Source of the DNA: Roseicyclus sediminis
GTDB taxonomy: Bacteria > Pseudomonadota > Alphaproteobacteria > Rhodobacterales > Rhodobacteraceae
Assembly (NCBI RefSeq): GCF_025515305.1
Contig: NZ_JAOPHT010000002.1
Span: 124,001 to 188,000 of the forward strand
DNA length: 64,000 nucleotides
Reading direction: 5' to 3'
The notes under the pieces are model-generated. The model ran no database searches. It was not told where the DNA came from and saw only the letters and a program-made list of their open reading frames with translations. The position numbers were made by a program, and so were the translations under genes. Positions 8,076 to 15,819 of the stretch are shown in pieces; position 1 is the stretch's first letter; each line of letters begins with the position of its first letter.

Positions 8076-8768
8076 CTAGCCGAGCTTCTCGGCAAGGGCC
8101 GCGCGCACCACGCGCGCCGTGCGCTCGACATGCTCGGTCAACATCGCCTCGGCGCGCGCGACGTCGCGGTTGACCGCGCAATCCGCCAGCGCCTTGTGCT
8201 GGGAGGCGAGGCGCTGTTGCGCGTCGGGGTCGAACCCGATGAGGCGGCGGTAACGGTCGAAATGATCGTAGAGGACGCCGCAGAAATGCCGCGTCATGGC
8301 CGAGCCGCAGGCGTCGATCAGCGCCTCGTGGAAGGCCCTGTGCCGCGCTTCCCATTCGTCGTGGACGGCATTGACCGTCCCGGCCTCGTAGCGGCGCGAC
8401 GCACGGTCGAGACGGTGGGCCGCGATCAGGATCCGCTCCTCCCACTCCTCGTCGCCGTTCTCGACCGAGACACGGAAGGCCCCGGGCTCGAGCCGCAGGC
8501 GCATCGCGGCGATGTCGTCGAAATCGGCGAGGCTGACCTCGGGCACGCGGAATCCGCGGTTGATCTCGCGCACCACGAGCCGGTCCGCGGTCAGTTGCGC
8601 CAGTGCCTCGCGCAGCCGGCTGACCCCGAGGTCGTACCGCTTCTGCATGTCGGCGAAGCGAAGGGCGCTGCCCGGCGGATAGGCCCCGGCGATGATGTCG
8701 GCGCGCAGCCTCTCGTAGACCGGCGAAGCCTCCTCGCCCTCGGTCTGCATCAGGTCGTGGTCGCTCAA
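8076..8768 (-). CDS. GntR-family transcriptional regulator (FCD type)
   Basis: A 230-residue regulator with an N-terminal winged helix (VYERLRADIIAGAYPPGSAL, VSRLREALAQL, RGFRVPEVS) and an alpha-helical FCD effector domain with HRAFHEALIDACGS and a late ASQHKALADCAVN. The start is placed at TTG 8768 because AGGAG lies ten bases upstream; ATG 8750 has no ribosome binding site. It is divergent from the dihydroorotase-like gene and convergent with the DUF3830/SDR operon. FCD regulators commonly sense carboxylic acids, so it is the likely local regulator of the 1-10 kb island. Confidence 0.85.
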   Translation of the reverse strand: MSDHDLMQTEGEEASPVYERLRADIIAGAYPPGSALRFADMQKRYDLGVSRLREALAQLTADRLVVREINRGFRVPEVSLADFDDIAAMRLRLEPGAFRVSVENGDEEWEERILIAAHRLDRASRRYEAGTVNAVHDEWEARHRAFHEALIDACGSAMTRHFCGVLYDHFDRYRRLIGFDPDAQQRLASQHKALADCAVNRDVARAEAMLTEHVERTARVVRAALAEKLG

Positions 8769-8922
8769 GGTCCGTGGTCTCCTGTTGCCTTGTTGCGCGC
8801 CGGATCGCGTGTTTTTTCCGCGTTGGCAAGCCATCACCCGCGGTGGCGCCCAAGCTGCGTTGCGCCCCAGAATTTGCTAGTCTAGGCTGATTTTATACAG
8901 TTCGAAAAGAGTGGAATATCCG

Positions 8923-10347
8923 ATGGGTCTGGACCTGCTGCTCAAGAATGCCAGGGTCGTCACCGAGACGCGCGTCTTCGAGGCAGCCGTCGGCGTCGCG
9001 GACGGGCGCATCGCCTACATCGGTGCGGGCCCGGAGTATCCCCGGGCGCAGCGGATCATCGACCTCGAAGGACGCCACCTTCTGCCCGGCTGCATCGACG
9101 TTCACGTGCATTTCCGCGAGCCGGGCATGACCCAGAAGGAGGATTTCGGCACAGGCACCGCGGCCGCCGCGGCCGGTGGCGTAACCTGCGCCTTCGACAT
9201 GCCCAACACGCTTCCGCCCACCGACAGCGCGGCGCGGCTGGCCGAGAAGCGCGCGATGGCCGAGGAGAAGGCGCTGATCGATTTCGGGCTTTACGGGCTT
9301 CTGGGCGAGCACAACCTCGCCGAGCTTCCCGCCATGGCCGAGGCGGGCATGATCGGCACGAAGCTGTTTCTGGGGAACACCACGGGCGACAATCCCTGTC
9401 CCTCGGACGGCGCGGTTCTGGAAGGCTTCGAGATCCTCGCCGCCCTGGGACTGCGCTGTTCCATCCATGCCGAGAATTCGCCGATCCTGTTCTGGCGGCA
9501 GAACCGGCTGAAGGCAGCGGGGCGGAACGATCCCCTGTCCCATCTCGCCGCGCGCACCGACGTCGTGGCCATCGAGGCGCTGAACCGCGCCGCGACGCTG
9601 GCCGACTGGACGGGCGCGCGCATCCACATCGTGCACGAAAGCTGCGCGGGGTCGGTCCCCTTCATCCGCTTCTGGAAGGACCGCGGCGTCGACATCACCG
9701 TCGAGACCCTGCCGCAGTACCTGTATCTCGACGCCGAGAGCATGAGCGCCCCCGGCGGCCACCTGCTCCGGATGAATCCGCCCATCCGGCAGAAGGCCCA
9801 CCAGGACCCTCTCTGGGCCGCGCTTCTCGACGGGACCATCGACTTCGTCGCGACCGATCACGCCCCGCATACCGTGCAGGAAAAGGAGGGCGCCACGATC
9901 TGGGACATGGCCTGCGGCTTCCCCGGCGTGCAGACCTCGCTGCCGCTGATGCTGGAGGCGGTGTCGGCGGGGCGCATGGGCCTCCGGGACGTGGTGCGGA
10001 TCATGGCGGGCGCGCCGTCGCGTGCCTTCGGGCTGTCGGACCGGAAAGGCGCGATCGGGGTCGGGATGGATGCCGATCTCGTTGTCGTCGACATGGGAAA
10101 GACCGGAACGCTCGGTGCCGAAAGCCTTCTCTCGCGGGGCAAGATCTCGGTCTACGAGGGGCGCGAGGTCCGGGGCATGCCGGTGATGACCTTCCTGCGC
10201 GGGCACCTCGTGGCCCAGGACGGGGCCATCGTCGACGAGGCACCGCGCGGCCGGATGCTGCGCCCGAACATGCCTCTGCCCGCGCCGCGCAACACGGCCA
10301 CAACGATGCAGGCGGTCCTTCGGCCCGGAAACGTTCCCTGGGATTGA
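8923..10347 (+). CDS. Dihydroorotase/allantoinase-type amidohydrolase
   Basis: A 474-residue cyclic amidohydrolase. Metal-site residues are visible: His61 and His63 (DVHVHFREPG), Lys147 (GTKLFLGN, the position carbamylated in class I enzymes), His182 (SIHAENS), His238 (IVHES) and Asp312 (ATDHAPHT). It opens five- or six-membered cyclic amides such as dihydroorotate, allantoin or hydantoin. The location in a catabolic island, away from other pyrimidine genes, argues for degradation rather than biosynthesis. ATG 8923 is used; GTG 8911 is possible. A sigma70-like TTGCTA-16 bp-TACAGT lies in the gap upstream. Confidence 0.85.
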   Translation: MGLDLLLKNARVVTETRVFEAAVGVADGRIAYIGAGPEYPRAQRIIDLEGRHLLPGCIDVHVHFREPGMTQKEDFGTGTAAAAAGGVTCAFDMPNTLPPTDSAARLAEKRAMAEEKALIDFGLYGLLGEHNLAELPAMAEAGMIGTKLFLGNTTGDNPCPSDGAVLEGFEILAALGLRCSIHAENSPILFWRQNRLKAAGRNDPLSHLAARTDVVAIEALNRAATLADWTGARIHIVHESCAGSVPFIRFWKDRGVDITVETLPQYLYLDAESMSAPGGHLLRMNPPIRQKAHQDPLWAALLDGTIDFVATDHAPHTVQEKEGATIWDMACGFPGVQTSLPLMLEAVSAGRMGLRDVVRIMAGAPSRAFGLSDRKGAIGVGMDADLVVVDMGKTGTLGAESLLSRGKISVYEGREVRGMPVMTFLRGHLVAQDGAIVDEAPRGRMLRPNMPLPAPRNTATTMQAVLRPGNVPWD

Positions 10348-10354
10348 AGTGCGC

Positions 10355-10398
10355 CCTGAAATCTATTCTTTGGAAAGGCTTGCGGGGCGAATTTCAGG
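10355..10398. repeat. Inverted repeat in a convergent gap
   Basis: Perfect eight-base arms CCTGAAAT (10355-10362) and ATTTCAGG (10391-10398) flank 28 bases between the convergent amidohydrolase and znuB genes. It may be a bidirectional terminator or an mRNA 3'-end structure, but there is no T-run and the loop is long. Confidence 0.3.
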
Positions 10399-10413
10399 TG
10401 CTTCACCGCCGCG

Positions 10414-11211
10414 TCAACCGCCCGCCCGCCGCGTGGATCGAAAAAGACTCGTGAGGAGAAAGCAGATCGCCGCCACACAGACGATGGTCGGTCCGGCGGG
10501 CGTATCGAGGACATAGGCCGTCCTGAGGCCCACGACCGCCGAACCCGCGCCGATGGCCGCCGCGATGAACGCCATTCCCTCGGGCGTGCGTGCAAGCGGG
10601 CGCGCCGCCGCCGCAGGAATGATCAGCATAGCCGCGATCAGGAGGACACCCACGACCTTGATCGCCACGGCCACCGTGATGGCCAGCGCCAGTGTCAGGA
10701 TCAGCTGCTCGCGCCTGGGGTCGATGCCGCTGGAATAGGCCAGATCCTCGTTCAGGGTCGCCGTCAGAAGCGGTGACCAGCGCCACGCGATGAGGCCCAC
10801 GACCATCGCCGCGCCGCCCCAGATCACGGCCAGGTCGCCCCGCGACACGGCAAGGATGTCGCCGAAGAGATAGGCCATAAGGTCGATGCGGATCCCCGAC
10901 AGGAACGACACGGCGACCAGCCCGAAGGCCAGCGCGGAGTGGGCCAGCACACCCAGAAGCGTGTCCATCGCGTAGCCGCGCCCCGACAGGATCGTGACCG
11001 TCAGCGCCATGGCAAGCGCCACCGCCATCGCGCCGGCGAAGACCGAGATCTGCAATGCCAGCGACAGGGCGACGCCGAGGATCGCGGCATGCGCCGTCGC
11101 ATCCCCGAAATAGGCCATACGGCGCCAGACGACGAAACTGCCGAGCGGCGCCGCCGCCAGCGCCACGCCGATCCCGGCCAGCGTCGCGCGCGTCATGAAA
11201 TCGTCCAGCAT
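10414..11211 (-). CDS. znuB: Zinc ABC transporter permease ZnuB
   Basis: A 265-residue ABC-3 family integral membrane protein with about eight hydrophobic segments. The family hallmarks VVWRRMAYFGDATAHAAILG near the N-terminus and the IKVVGVLLIAAMLIIPAAAAR segment toward the C-terminus are present. It forms the membrane channel for Zn(II) imported by ZnuA and powered by ZnuC. Its ATG overlaps the ZnuC stop in a TGATG junction, so translation is coupled. Zinc rather than manganese specificity is inferred from the adjacent zur and the His-rich ZnuA. Confidence 0.93.
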   Translation of the reverse strand: MLDDFMTRATLAGIGVALAAAPLGSFVVWRRMAYFGDATAHAAILGVALSLALQISVFAGAMAVALAMALTVTILSGRGYAMDTLLGVLAHSALAFGLVAVSFLSGIRIDLMAYLFGDILAVSRGDLAVIWGGAAMVVGLIAWRWSPLLTATLNEDLAYSSGIDPRREQLILTLALAITVAVAIKVVGVLLIAAMLIIPAAAARPLARTPEGMAFIAAAIGAGSAVVGLRTAYVLDTPAGPTIVCVAAICFLLTSLFRSTRRAGG

Positions 11212-11981
11212 CACTCCGCCGCCTCCGTGGCCTTGTCGCCGTGCGCATGGTCGTGGTCGTGGCCGCAACTGGCGTCGTGCTGGTGGTCGTGCTCGTGCCG
11301 GTAGAGGGCCAGCGCGCCGCCGGTACCCGTGCCGAACAGCGCGCGATACTCCGGGGCCGAGGACACGATCTCGGGCGTTCCCTCGCAGCAGACATGCCCG
11401 TTGAGGCAGATCACCCGGTCCGACGCGCTCATCACGACGTGCAGCTCGTGGCTGATCATGACGACGGCGCATCCGGTTTCGCGGCGCACTTCCTCGATCC
11501 GGCGGTAGAAGGCCGCGGACCCGGGCTGATCGAGGCCCTGTGTCGCCTCGTCGAGCAGCAGCAGCTCGGGCCGGTTGATCAGCGCGTGGGCGAGAAGCAC
11601 CCGCTGGAACTGGCCGCCCGACAGCGAGGACATCTGCTGCCGCGACAGGCCGGGCACGCCGGCACGCTCCAGCGCGGGGGCGCAGGCGCTGTGGGGAATG
11701 CCGCCGGGCAGGCGCAGGAAGCGTTCCACGCTGATGGGCAGGGTCGGGTCGATATGAAGCTTCTGCGGCACGTAGCCGATTCGGAGGCCGGGCTTGCGGC
11801 GGATCCGGCCCGAGGTCGGTTTCACCGCCCCGATCAGGGCACGCAGCAGGCTTGTCTTGCCGGACCCGTTCGGGCCGACGACCGTCACGATCTCACCCGG
11901 CGCGATGCTGAGCGACACGTCCCGGAGCACCGGAGCCGCGCCGTAGCCCACGCTCAGCCCCTCGACATCGAGCAGGGTCAT
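11211..11981 (-). CDS. znuC: Zinc ABC transporter ATPase ZnuC
   Basis: A 256-residue ABC ATPase with Walker A GPNGSGKTS, the Q-loop PQK, signature LSGGQ, Walker B LLLLDEATQGLD and the H-loop ISHELH. The last 25 or so residues are a His/Asp tail (HEHDHQHDASCGHDHDHAHG) that should bind zinc and could buffer the ion at the membrane. It overlaps zur by four bases and znuB by one, forming a tightly coupled zur-znuC-znuB operon. Confidence 0.93.
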   Translation of the reverse strand: MTLLDVEGLSVGYGAAPVLRDVSLSIAPGEIVTVVGPNGSGKTSLLRALIGAVKPTSGRIRRKPGLRIGYVPQKLHIDPTLPISVERFLRLPGGIPHSACAPALERAGVPGLSRQQMSSLSGGQFQRVLLAHALINRPELLLLDEATQGLDQPGSAAFYRRIEEVRRETGCAVVMISHELHVVMSASDRVICLNGHVCCEGTPEIVSSAPEYRALFGTGTGGALALYRHEHDHQHDASCGHDHDHAHGDKATEAAE

Positions 11982-12496
11982 GCTTCGGCCTTTTCCGCGC
12001 AGGCGGGGCAGACGCCCTCGGCTTCCACGACGGTCCGTTCCACCTGGAACCCGGCCGATTTCGCGGCATCCTTCAGGACCCTGCCGACCGGCGCGGACTG
12101 CGCCTCGGCGACGGAATCGCAGATGCGGCAGATCAGGAAGGCAGGCGAATGCTCGGCGCCGGGATGGGCGCAGGCGATGAAGGCGTTCAGCCGTTCGATC
12201 TTGTGCGCGAGCCCGTTGGCCACGAGGAAGTCGAGCGCGCGGTAGGCCACCGGCGGCTGCGAGCCGAAACCTTCCGCCCTGAGCCGGTCGAGCACATCGT
12301 AGGCACCGAGCGCGCGGTGTTCCTGCAGCAGGATTTCGAGCGTCCGGCGCCGCACCGGCGTGAAGCGAAGACCATCCTCGGCACAGATCGCATCGGCCGC
12401 GGCGATGGCGCTGTCCATGCACTGTGCGTGGTCGTGGGCCTCGAACCCGACTGCGTCGGTGGGTCCGGCATCCTGCATTCGGCCGCCACTTGTCAT
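11978..12496 (-). CDS. zur: Zinc uptake regulator Zur (Fur family)
   Basis: A 172-residue Fur-family repressor. The winged helix spans LRFTPVRRRTLEILL and PPVAYRALDFLVANGLAH, and two CxxC pairs (CRIC and CPAC) form the structural zinc site. With zinc bound it should repress znuABC. It is the first gene of the minus-strand operon and is divergent from znuA, with the shared control region between them. The N-terminus carries a small His/Cys-containing extension before the helical domain. Confidence 0.93.
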   Translation of the reverse strand: MTSGGRMQDAGPTDAVGFEAHDHAQCMDSAIAAADAICAEDGLRFTPVRRRTLEILLQEHRALGAYDVLDRLRAEGFGSQPPVAYRALDFLVANGLAHKIERLNAFIACAHPGAEHSPAFLICRICDSVAEAQSAPVGRVLKDAAKSAGFQVERTVVEAEGVCPACAEKAEA

Positions 12497-12522
12497 GTTA
12501 TTTCATTTCCTGTATCGGGCAC

Positions 12523-12540
12523 GTAACGTTATAAGATCAC
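12523..12540. promoter_or_regulatory. Candidate Zur operator
   Basis: In the 56-base gap between zur and znuA, an 18-base imperfect palindrome centred on GTTATAAG matches its own complement at 12 of 18 positions. Alphaproteobacterial Zur boxes contain a GTTATAAC-type core, so this is the natural binding site for autoregulation and znuA control. It has not been scored against a matrix. Confidence 0.5.
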
Positions 12541-12552
12541 ATGGAGTGCCCA

Positions 12553-13581
12553 ATGTCCAGAAACCTGTTTCCTCTGTCCCTGACCGCCGCGCTTCTGGCG
12601 GGAACGGCCATGGCGGAGGTGCCCCGCGTGGCCGCCGATATCGCGCCGGTGCATTCGCTGGTGGCACGGGTGATGGACGGCGTGGGCGAGGCGCAGCTGA
12701 TCGTCGCGCCGGGGGCCAGCCCGCACGAATACAGCCTGCGCCCCTCCGAGGCGGCGGCGCTGCAGGAGGCGGATCTCGTGTTCTGGGTCGGCGCCGACCT
12801 GACGCCCTGGCTCGAGGGCGCGATCGCCACGCTCGCGGGTGACGCCAACGTCACGGCCCTGATGGAGGTGGACGGCACGGTCGAGCTTCCCTTCCGGGAA
12901 GGCGCGCTCTTCGAAGCGCATGTTCATGGCGACGACGATCACGACCACGATCACGACCACGACGATCACGACCACGATCATGACCACGACGACCACGGCC
13001 ACGACGACCACGGCCACGACGACCACGCGCATGACGAAGACCATGCCGACGCGCATGGTCACGACCACGGCGCCTACGATCCCCACGCCTGGCTGTCGCC
13101 CGACAACGCGGCGGTCTGGCTGAATGCGATCGCCGCCGCCCTGTCGGCGGAAGACCCGGACAACGCGGGTGCCTATTTCGCCAATGCCGCCGCAGGTCGC
13201 GAGGAGCTGGCCGCGCTCGCCGAGGAGATCGACGGCATTCTCGGCCCCGTCCGTGGACGCAACTTCATCGTATTCCACGACGCCTACCAGTATTTCGAGG
13301 TCGCCTTCGACTTCCCCGCGTCGGGTGCGATCTCGCTCTCGGACGCGACCGACCCGAGCCCGGCGCGGATCGCCGAGATCCAGGGCCGCGTCGCGGAGCA
13401 GGGCGTAACCTGCGTCCTGTCCGAGCCGCAGTTCGACCCCGGCATCGTCGCCGCCGTCATGGACGGTTCAGAGGCGCGCACCGGCGTGCTCGATCCGCTC
13501 GGTTCTGACCTCGAACCCGGTGCCGCGCTTTATCCGCAGATGCTGCGCAACCTCGCCAACGCGCTGGCCGATTGCCTCTGA
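12553..13581 (+). CDS. znuA: Zinc-binding periplasmic protein ZnuA
   Basis: A 342-residue cluster A-I binding protein. A Sec signal peptide ends at AMA. Expected zinc ligands lie in GASPHEY, DPHAWLSP and FHDAYQYF. Between the first and second His is a loop of about 50 residues containing some 20 histidines in HD/DDH repeats (nucleotides 12919-13070), typical of zinc rather than manganese binding proteins but unusually long. ATG 12553 has GGAG at the right distance; ATG 12541 lies upstream in frame without one. It is divergent from zur-znuCB. Confidence 0.93.
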   Translation: MSRNLFPLSLTAALLAGTAMAEVPRVAADIAPVHSLVARVMDGVGEAQLIVAPGASPHEYSLRPSEAAALQEADLVFWVGADLTPWLEGAIATLAGDANVTALMEVDGTVELPFREGALFEAHVHGDDDHDHDHDHDDHDHDHDHDDHGHDDHGHDDHAHDEDHADAHGHDHGAYDPHAWLSPDNAAVWLNAIAAALSAEDPDNAGAYFANAAAGREELAALAEEIDGILGPVRGRNFIVFHDAYQYFEVAFDFPASGAISLSDATDPSPARIAEIQGRVAEQGVTCVLSEPQFDPGIVAAVMDGSEARTGVLDPLGSDLEPGAALYPQMLRNLANALADCL

Positions 13582-13623
13582 CGGCCGGGCGGCGACGCGC
13601 GGCGCTCGGGGTTCAACCCCGCG

Positions 13624-14331
13624 TCAGGTCCGCGCCTTCTCGAAGGCGGCCCAGTGGGCGGTGAAGGTCTCGAAATCGACCTTCCCCGCACGCAGCGGCC
13701 CCAGGACCAGCGCCTCGCTGGCGGCCAGCCGGTCCAGCGCTGTGGCGAGGTGCGGCCAGACCTCGGGCGGGATGACCAGGGCGCCGTGGCGGTCGGCGTG
13801 GAGCAGATCGCCCTCGGACACCTGCAAGCCGAAAATCTCCACCGGCTCCCCGATCCGGCGGACATGGACGAAGCCGTGACTGGGGCCGATCCCGCCCGCG
13901 AGGACGGGAAAGTCGTCTGGCAGGTCGCCGAGGTCGCGCATCAGCCCGTTGGTCACCGCCCCCGAAAGGCCGAAGACGCCGCCATGGACGCGGGCGTGCA
14001 CCTCGCCCCACCACGCGCCGAGCGCGGCCTCGCCATCGAGATCCTCGACCACGGCGACGCCGGGGCGCGGGCCCTCGGACATCGACCGGAAATAGGCGAG
14101 ACGACGCGCGCGGAGCACATCGGCCGGGTCTTCCGGGGGCAGCCGCCCGGCGATATGCGCGGTGCGGGCGAAGCCGACGATGCGCGCCTCGGACGGGCCG
14201 GCCCAGTGCATCGTGGCACGGGTGAAACCGGAGAAGCCGCGCCGCCCCTGGGCAACCTCGATCGCGTTGCAGACGGTGGGCGTGTCGCAGGCCCGGAGCC
14301 GGGCCAGCAGCTCGGCGGGAAAATCGGTCAT
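13624..14331 (-). CDS. RraA-like (dimethylmenaquinone methyltransferase family) protein
   Basis: A 235-residue RraA-fold protein with CDTPTVCNAIE at the N-terminus, the central VVEDLDGEAALGAWWGEV, and GLSGAVTNGLMRDL followed by DRHGALVIP. Members with a catabolic role are divalent-metal aldolases or decarboxylases such as 4-hydroxy-4-methyl-2-oxoglutarate aldolase; the D/R positions of that site (GAVTNGLMRD) are present. It is the last gene of the minus-strand ABC/catabolic operon and overlaps the upstream hydrolase by ATGA. GGAGG precedes the start. Substrate not identified. Confidence 0.75.
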   Translation of the reverse strand: MTDFPAELLARLRACDTPTVCNAIEVAQGRRGFSGFTRATMHWAGPSEARIVGFARTAHIAGRLPPEDPADVLRARRLAYFRSMSEGPRPGVAVVEDLDGEAALGAWWGEVHARVHGGVFGLSGAVTNGLMRDLGDLPDDFPVLAGGIGPSHGFVHVRRIGEPVEIFGLQVSEGDLLHADRHGALVIPPEVWPHLATALDRLAASEALVLGPLRAGKVDFETFTAHWAAFEKART

Positions 14332-15026
14332 TCCGGCCTCCATGCCTCGGCCACGGCACGCGCGCAGGACGCGGGGTCTTCCACCAGCGCGTAGTGCCCC
14401 AGCCCCGTCAGCGGCACGACGCGGCCCCGGGCCGCCGCCTCGGCCGCTTCGCGGGCCAGGGCCAGGGGCGCCTGCACGTCGTCCGTTCCGGTCAGGATCG
14501 TCACGGGTATCGCGGCACGGGCGAGGGCGGGCAGGGCGCCCGGACGCTCCAGCGCGAGCCTGGTCTGGGCCTCGATGCATCCGGCGGTCTCGTCGGCCAT
14601 GGCGAGAATGCGGGCCCGCGCGGCTTCGGGATCCGGCCCCGCGAGCGCGCCGAGGCGTGGCCCCAGCGCCGCTGCGCCGCCCAACCGCGCGACGTCGGCG
14701 GCAAGCGCGAGCCGCCCGTCGCGCTTGGCCGGATCGTCGGCGCGGGGCGTCAGTCCGAAGAACAGGCACTCGGCCGCCTCGATCCGGTCGGCCAGGTGCG
14801 CCGCGACGATGGCGCCGAGCGAGAAGCCGCAGATGATGGCGCGCGGGTCGCCGAGGGCCGTCAGCGGGCCGAGATAATCGCCGATCTCGGGATGGCGCAG
14901 GTCCACCGTGTGCCGGGCGCCGGGCGGCACGCCCAGCGCATCGAGAAACGGCCCGAAGACCGCGCCGGTGCACAGCGTGCCGGGCACGAGGACCCAGGGC
15001 CGCCCGTCGGCCGGATCAATAGCCAT
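14328..15026 (-). CDS. Alpha/beta hydrolase
   Basis: A 232-residue alpha/beta-fold hydrolase with LVPGTLCTG near the N-terminus, nucleophile elbow GFSLG, an Asp in LTGTDDVQAP and a final His in GLGHYALVEDP, giving a full Ser-Asp-His triad. It sits between an HpcH/HpaI aldolase (11-base overlap) and the RraA-like gene (ATGA). In this setting it may hydrolyse an ester, lactone or thioester intermediate, but this is inferred from position only. Confidence 0.75.
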   Translation of the reverse strand: MAIDPADGRPWVLVPGTLCTGAVFGPFLDALGVPPGARHTVDLRHPEIGDYLGPLTALGDPRAIICGFSLGAIVAAHLADRIEAAECLFFGLTPRADDPAKRDGRLALAADVARLGGAAALGPRLGALAGPDPEAARARILAMADETAGCIEAQTRLALERPGALPALARAAIPVTILTGTDDVQAPLALAREAAEAAARGRVVPLTGLGHYALVEDPASCARAVAEAWRPE

Positions 15027-15819
15027 GGCCCGCCGTGGCCGGGGCCTTTTCGGCGGTTTCGTCCCGGTCCAGCAGGTCGCGCACGGCCCCCGAGATGCTG
15101 CGCGTCAGGTGGGCGAAATCGTTGCCGGGCGTGACCAGCGCATAGCCCTGTTCCAGACGCAGTGCCGCCTCCTTCGCATCGGCGCAGAAGATGCCGACCG
15201 GAACGCCCTTCGCCTGCGCACGTTCCAGCACGCGGGCCATGGCGATTTCGGATGCAGGCCGGGGAAAGCGCACGTGCCCCTCGATGGCGAAGGCCATGTC
15301 GTTCGGTCCGAGGTAGAGCAGGTCGATCCCCTCGACGTCGAGGATCTCGTCGATCCGCTCGACCGCCTGCGCCGTCTCGATCATCGGAATGGCCATGACC
15401 GTTTCGTTGGAATGGGCGACGTAGTCGGCGCCGCCATAGAGAAGGCCGCGCGACGGCCCGAAACTGCGGCTGCCATGGGGTGGGTACCTGCAGGCCGAGA
15501 CCAGCGCCGCGGCTTCCTCGGGGGTCGATATCATGGGGCAGATGACGCCGTAGGCGCCCGCGTCCAGCAGATGCATGATCTGCGCGGGGTCGAGCGAGGG
15601 CACCCGCACCATCGGCACGGCCGGCGTGGCCGAGATCGCCTGCATCATGTGCAGCGCCTCGGAAAAGCCGAACATGCCGTGCTGCAGGTCGACCGTGACG
15701 GAATGCACGCCGGAATGCCCCACGCCCTCGGCCGAATAGCTCGACCCGATGGACAGCCAGGCGTTCACGACGCTCTCTCCGGCGGCGAGGCGGGATCTGA
15801 CCAGGTTCGTCCGCATCAT
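15016..15819 (-). CDS. HpcH/HpaI aldolase family protein
   Basis: A 267-residue class II aldolase of the HpcH/HpaI family, which cleaves 2-keto-3-deoxy acids and related hydroxy-keto acids to pyruvate and an aldehyde. Recognisable parts are VTVDLQHGMFGFSEA, PMVRVPSLDPAQI, GAYGVICPMI, the metal-site IPMIETAQAVERID and LYLGPNDMA. Its start overlaps the bicupin stop, with ATGATG allowing 15819 or 15816. It suggests that the imported substrate of this operon is converted to a keto-deoxy acid. Confidence 0.85.
   Translation of the reverse strand: MMRTNLVRSRLAAGESVVNAWLSIGSSYSAEGVGHSGVHSVTVDLQHGMFGFSEALHMMQAISATPAVPMVRVPSLDPAQIMHLLDAGAYGVICPMISTPEEAAALVSACRYPPHGSRSFGPSRGLLYGGADYVAHSNETVMAIPMIETAQAVERIDEILDVEGIDLLYLGPNDMAFAIEGHVRFPRPASEIAMARVLERAQAKGVPVGIFCADAKEAALRLEQGYALVTPGNDFAHLTRSISGAVRDLLDRDETAEKAPATAGHGY

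Noticed and set aside
12928-13066. Tandem GACCAC-type repeats that look like a CRISPR or microsatellite
   Set aside because: They are in frame within znuA and encode the His/Asp metal-binding loop; no spacers are present.
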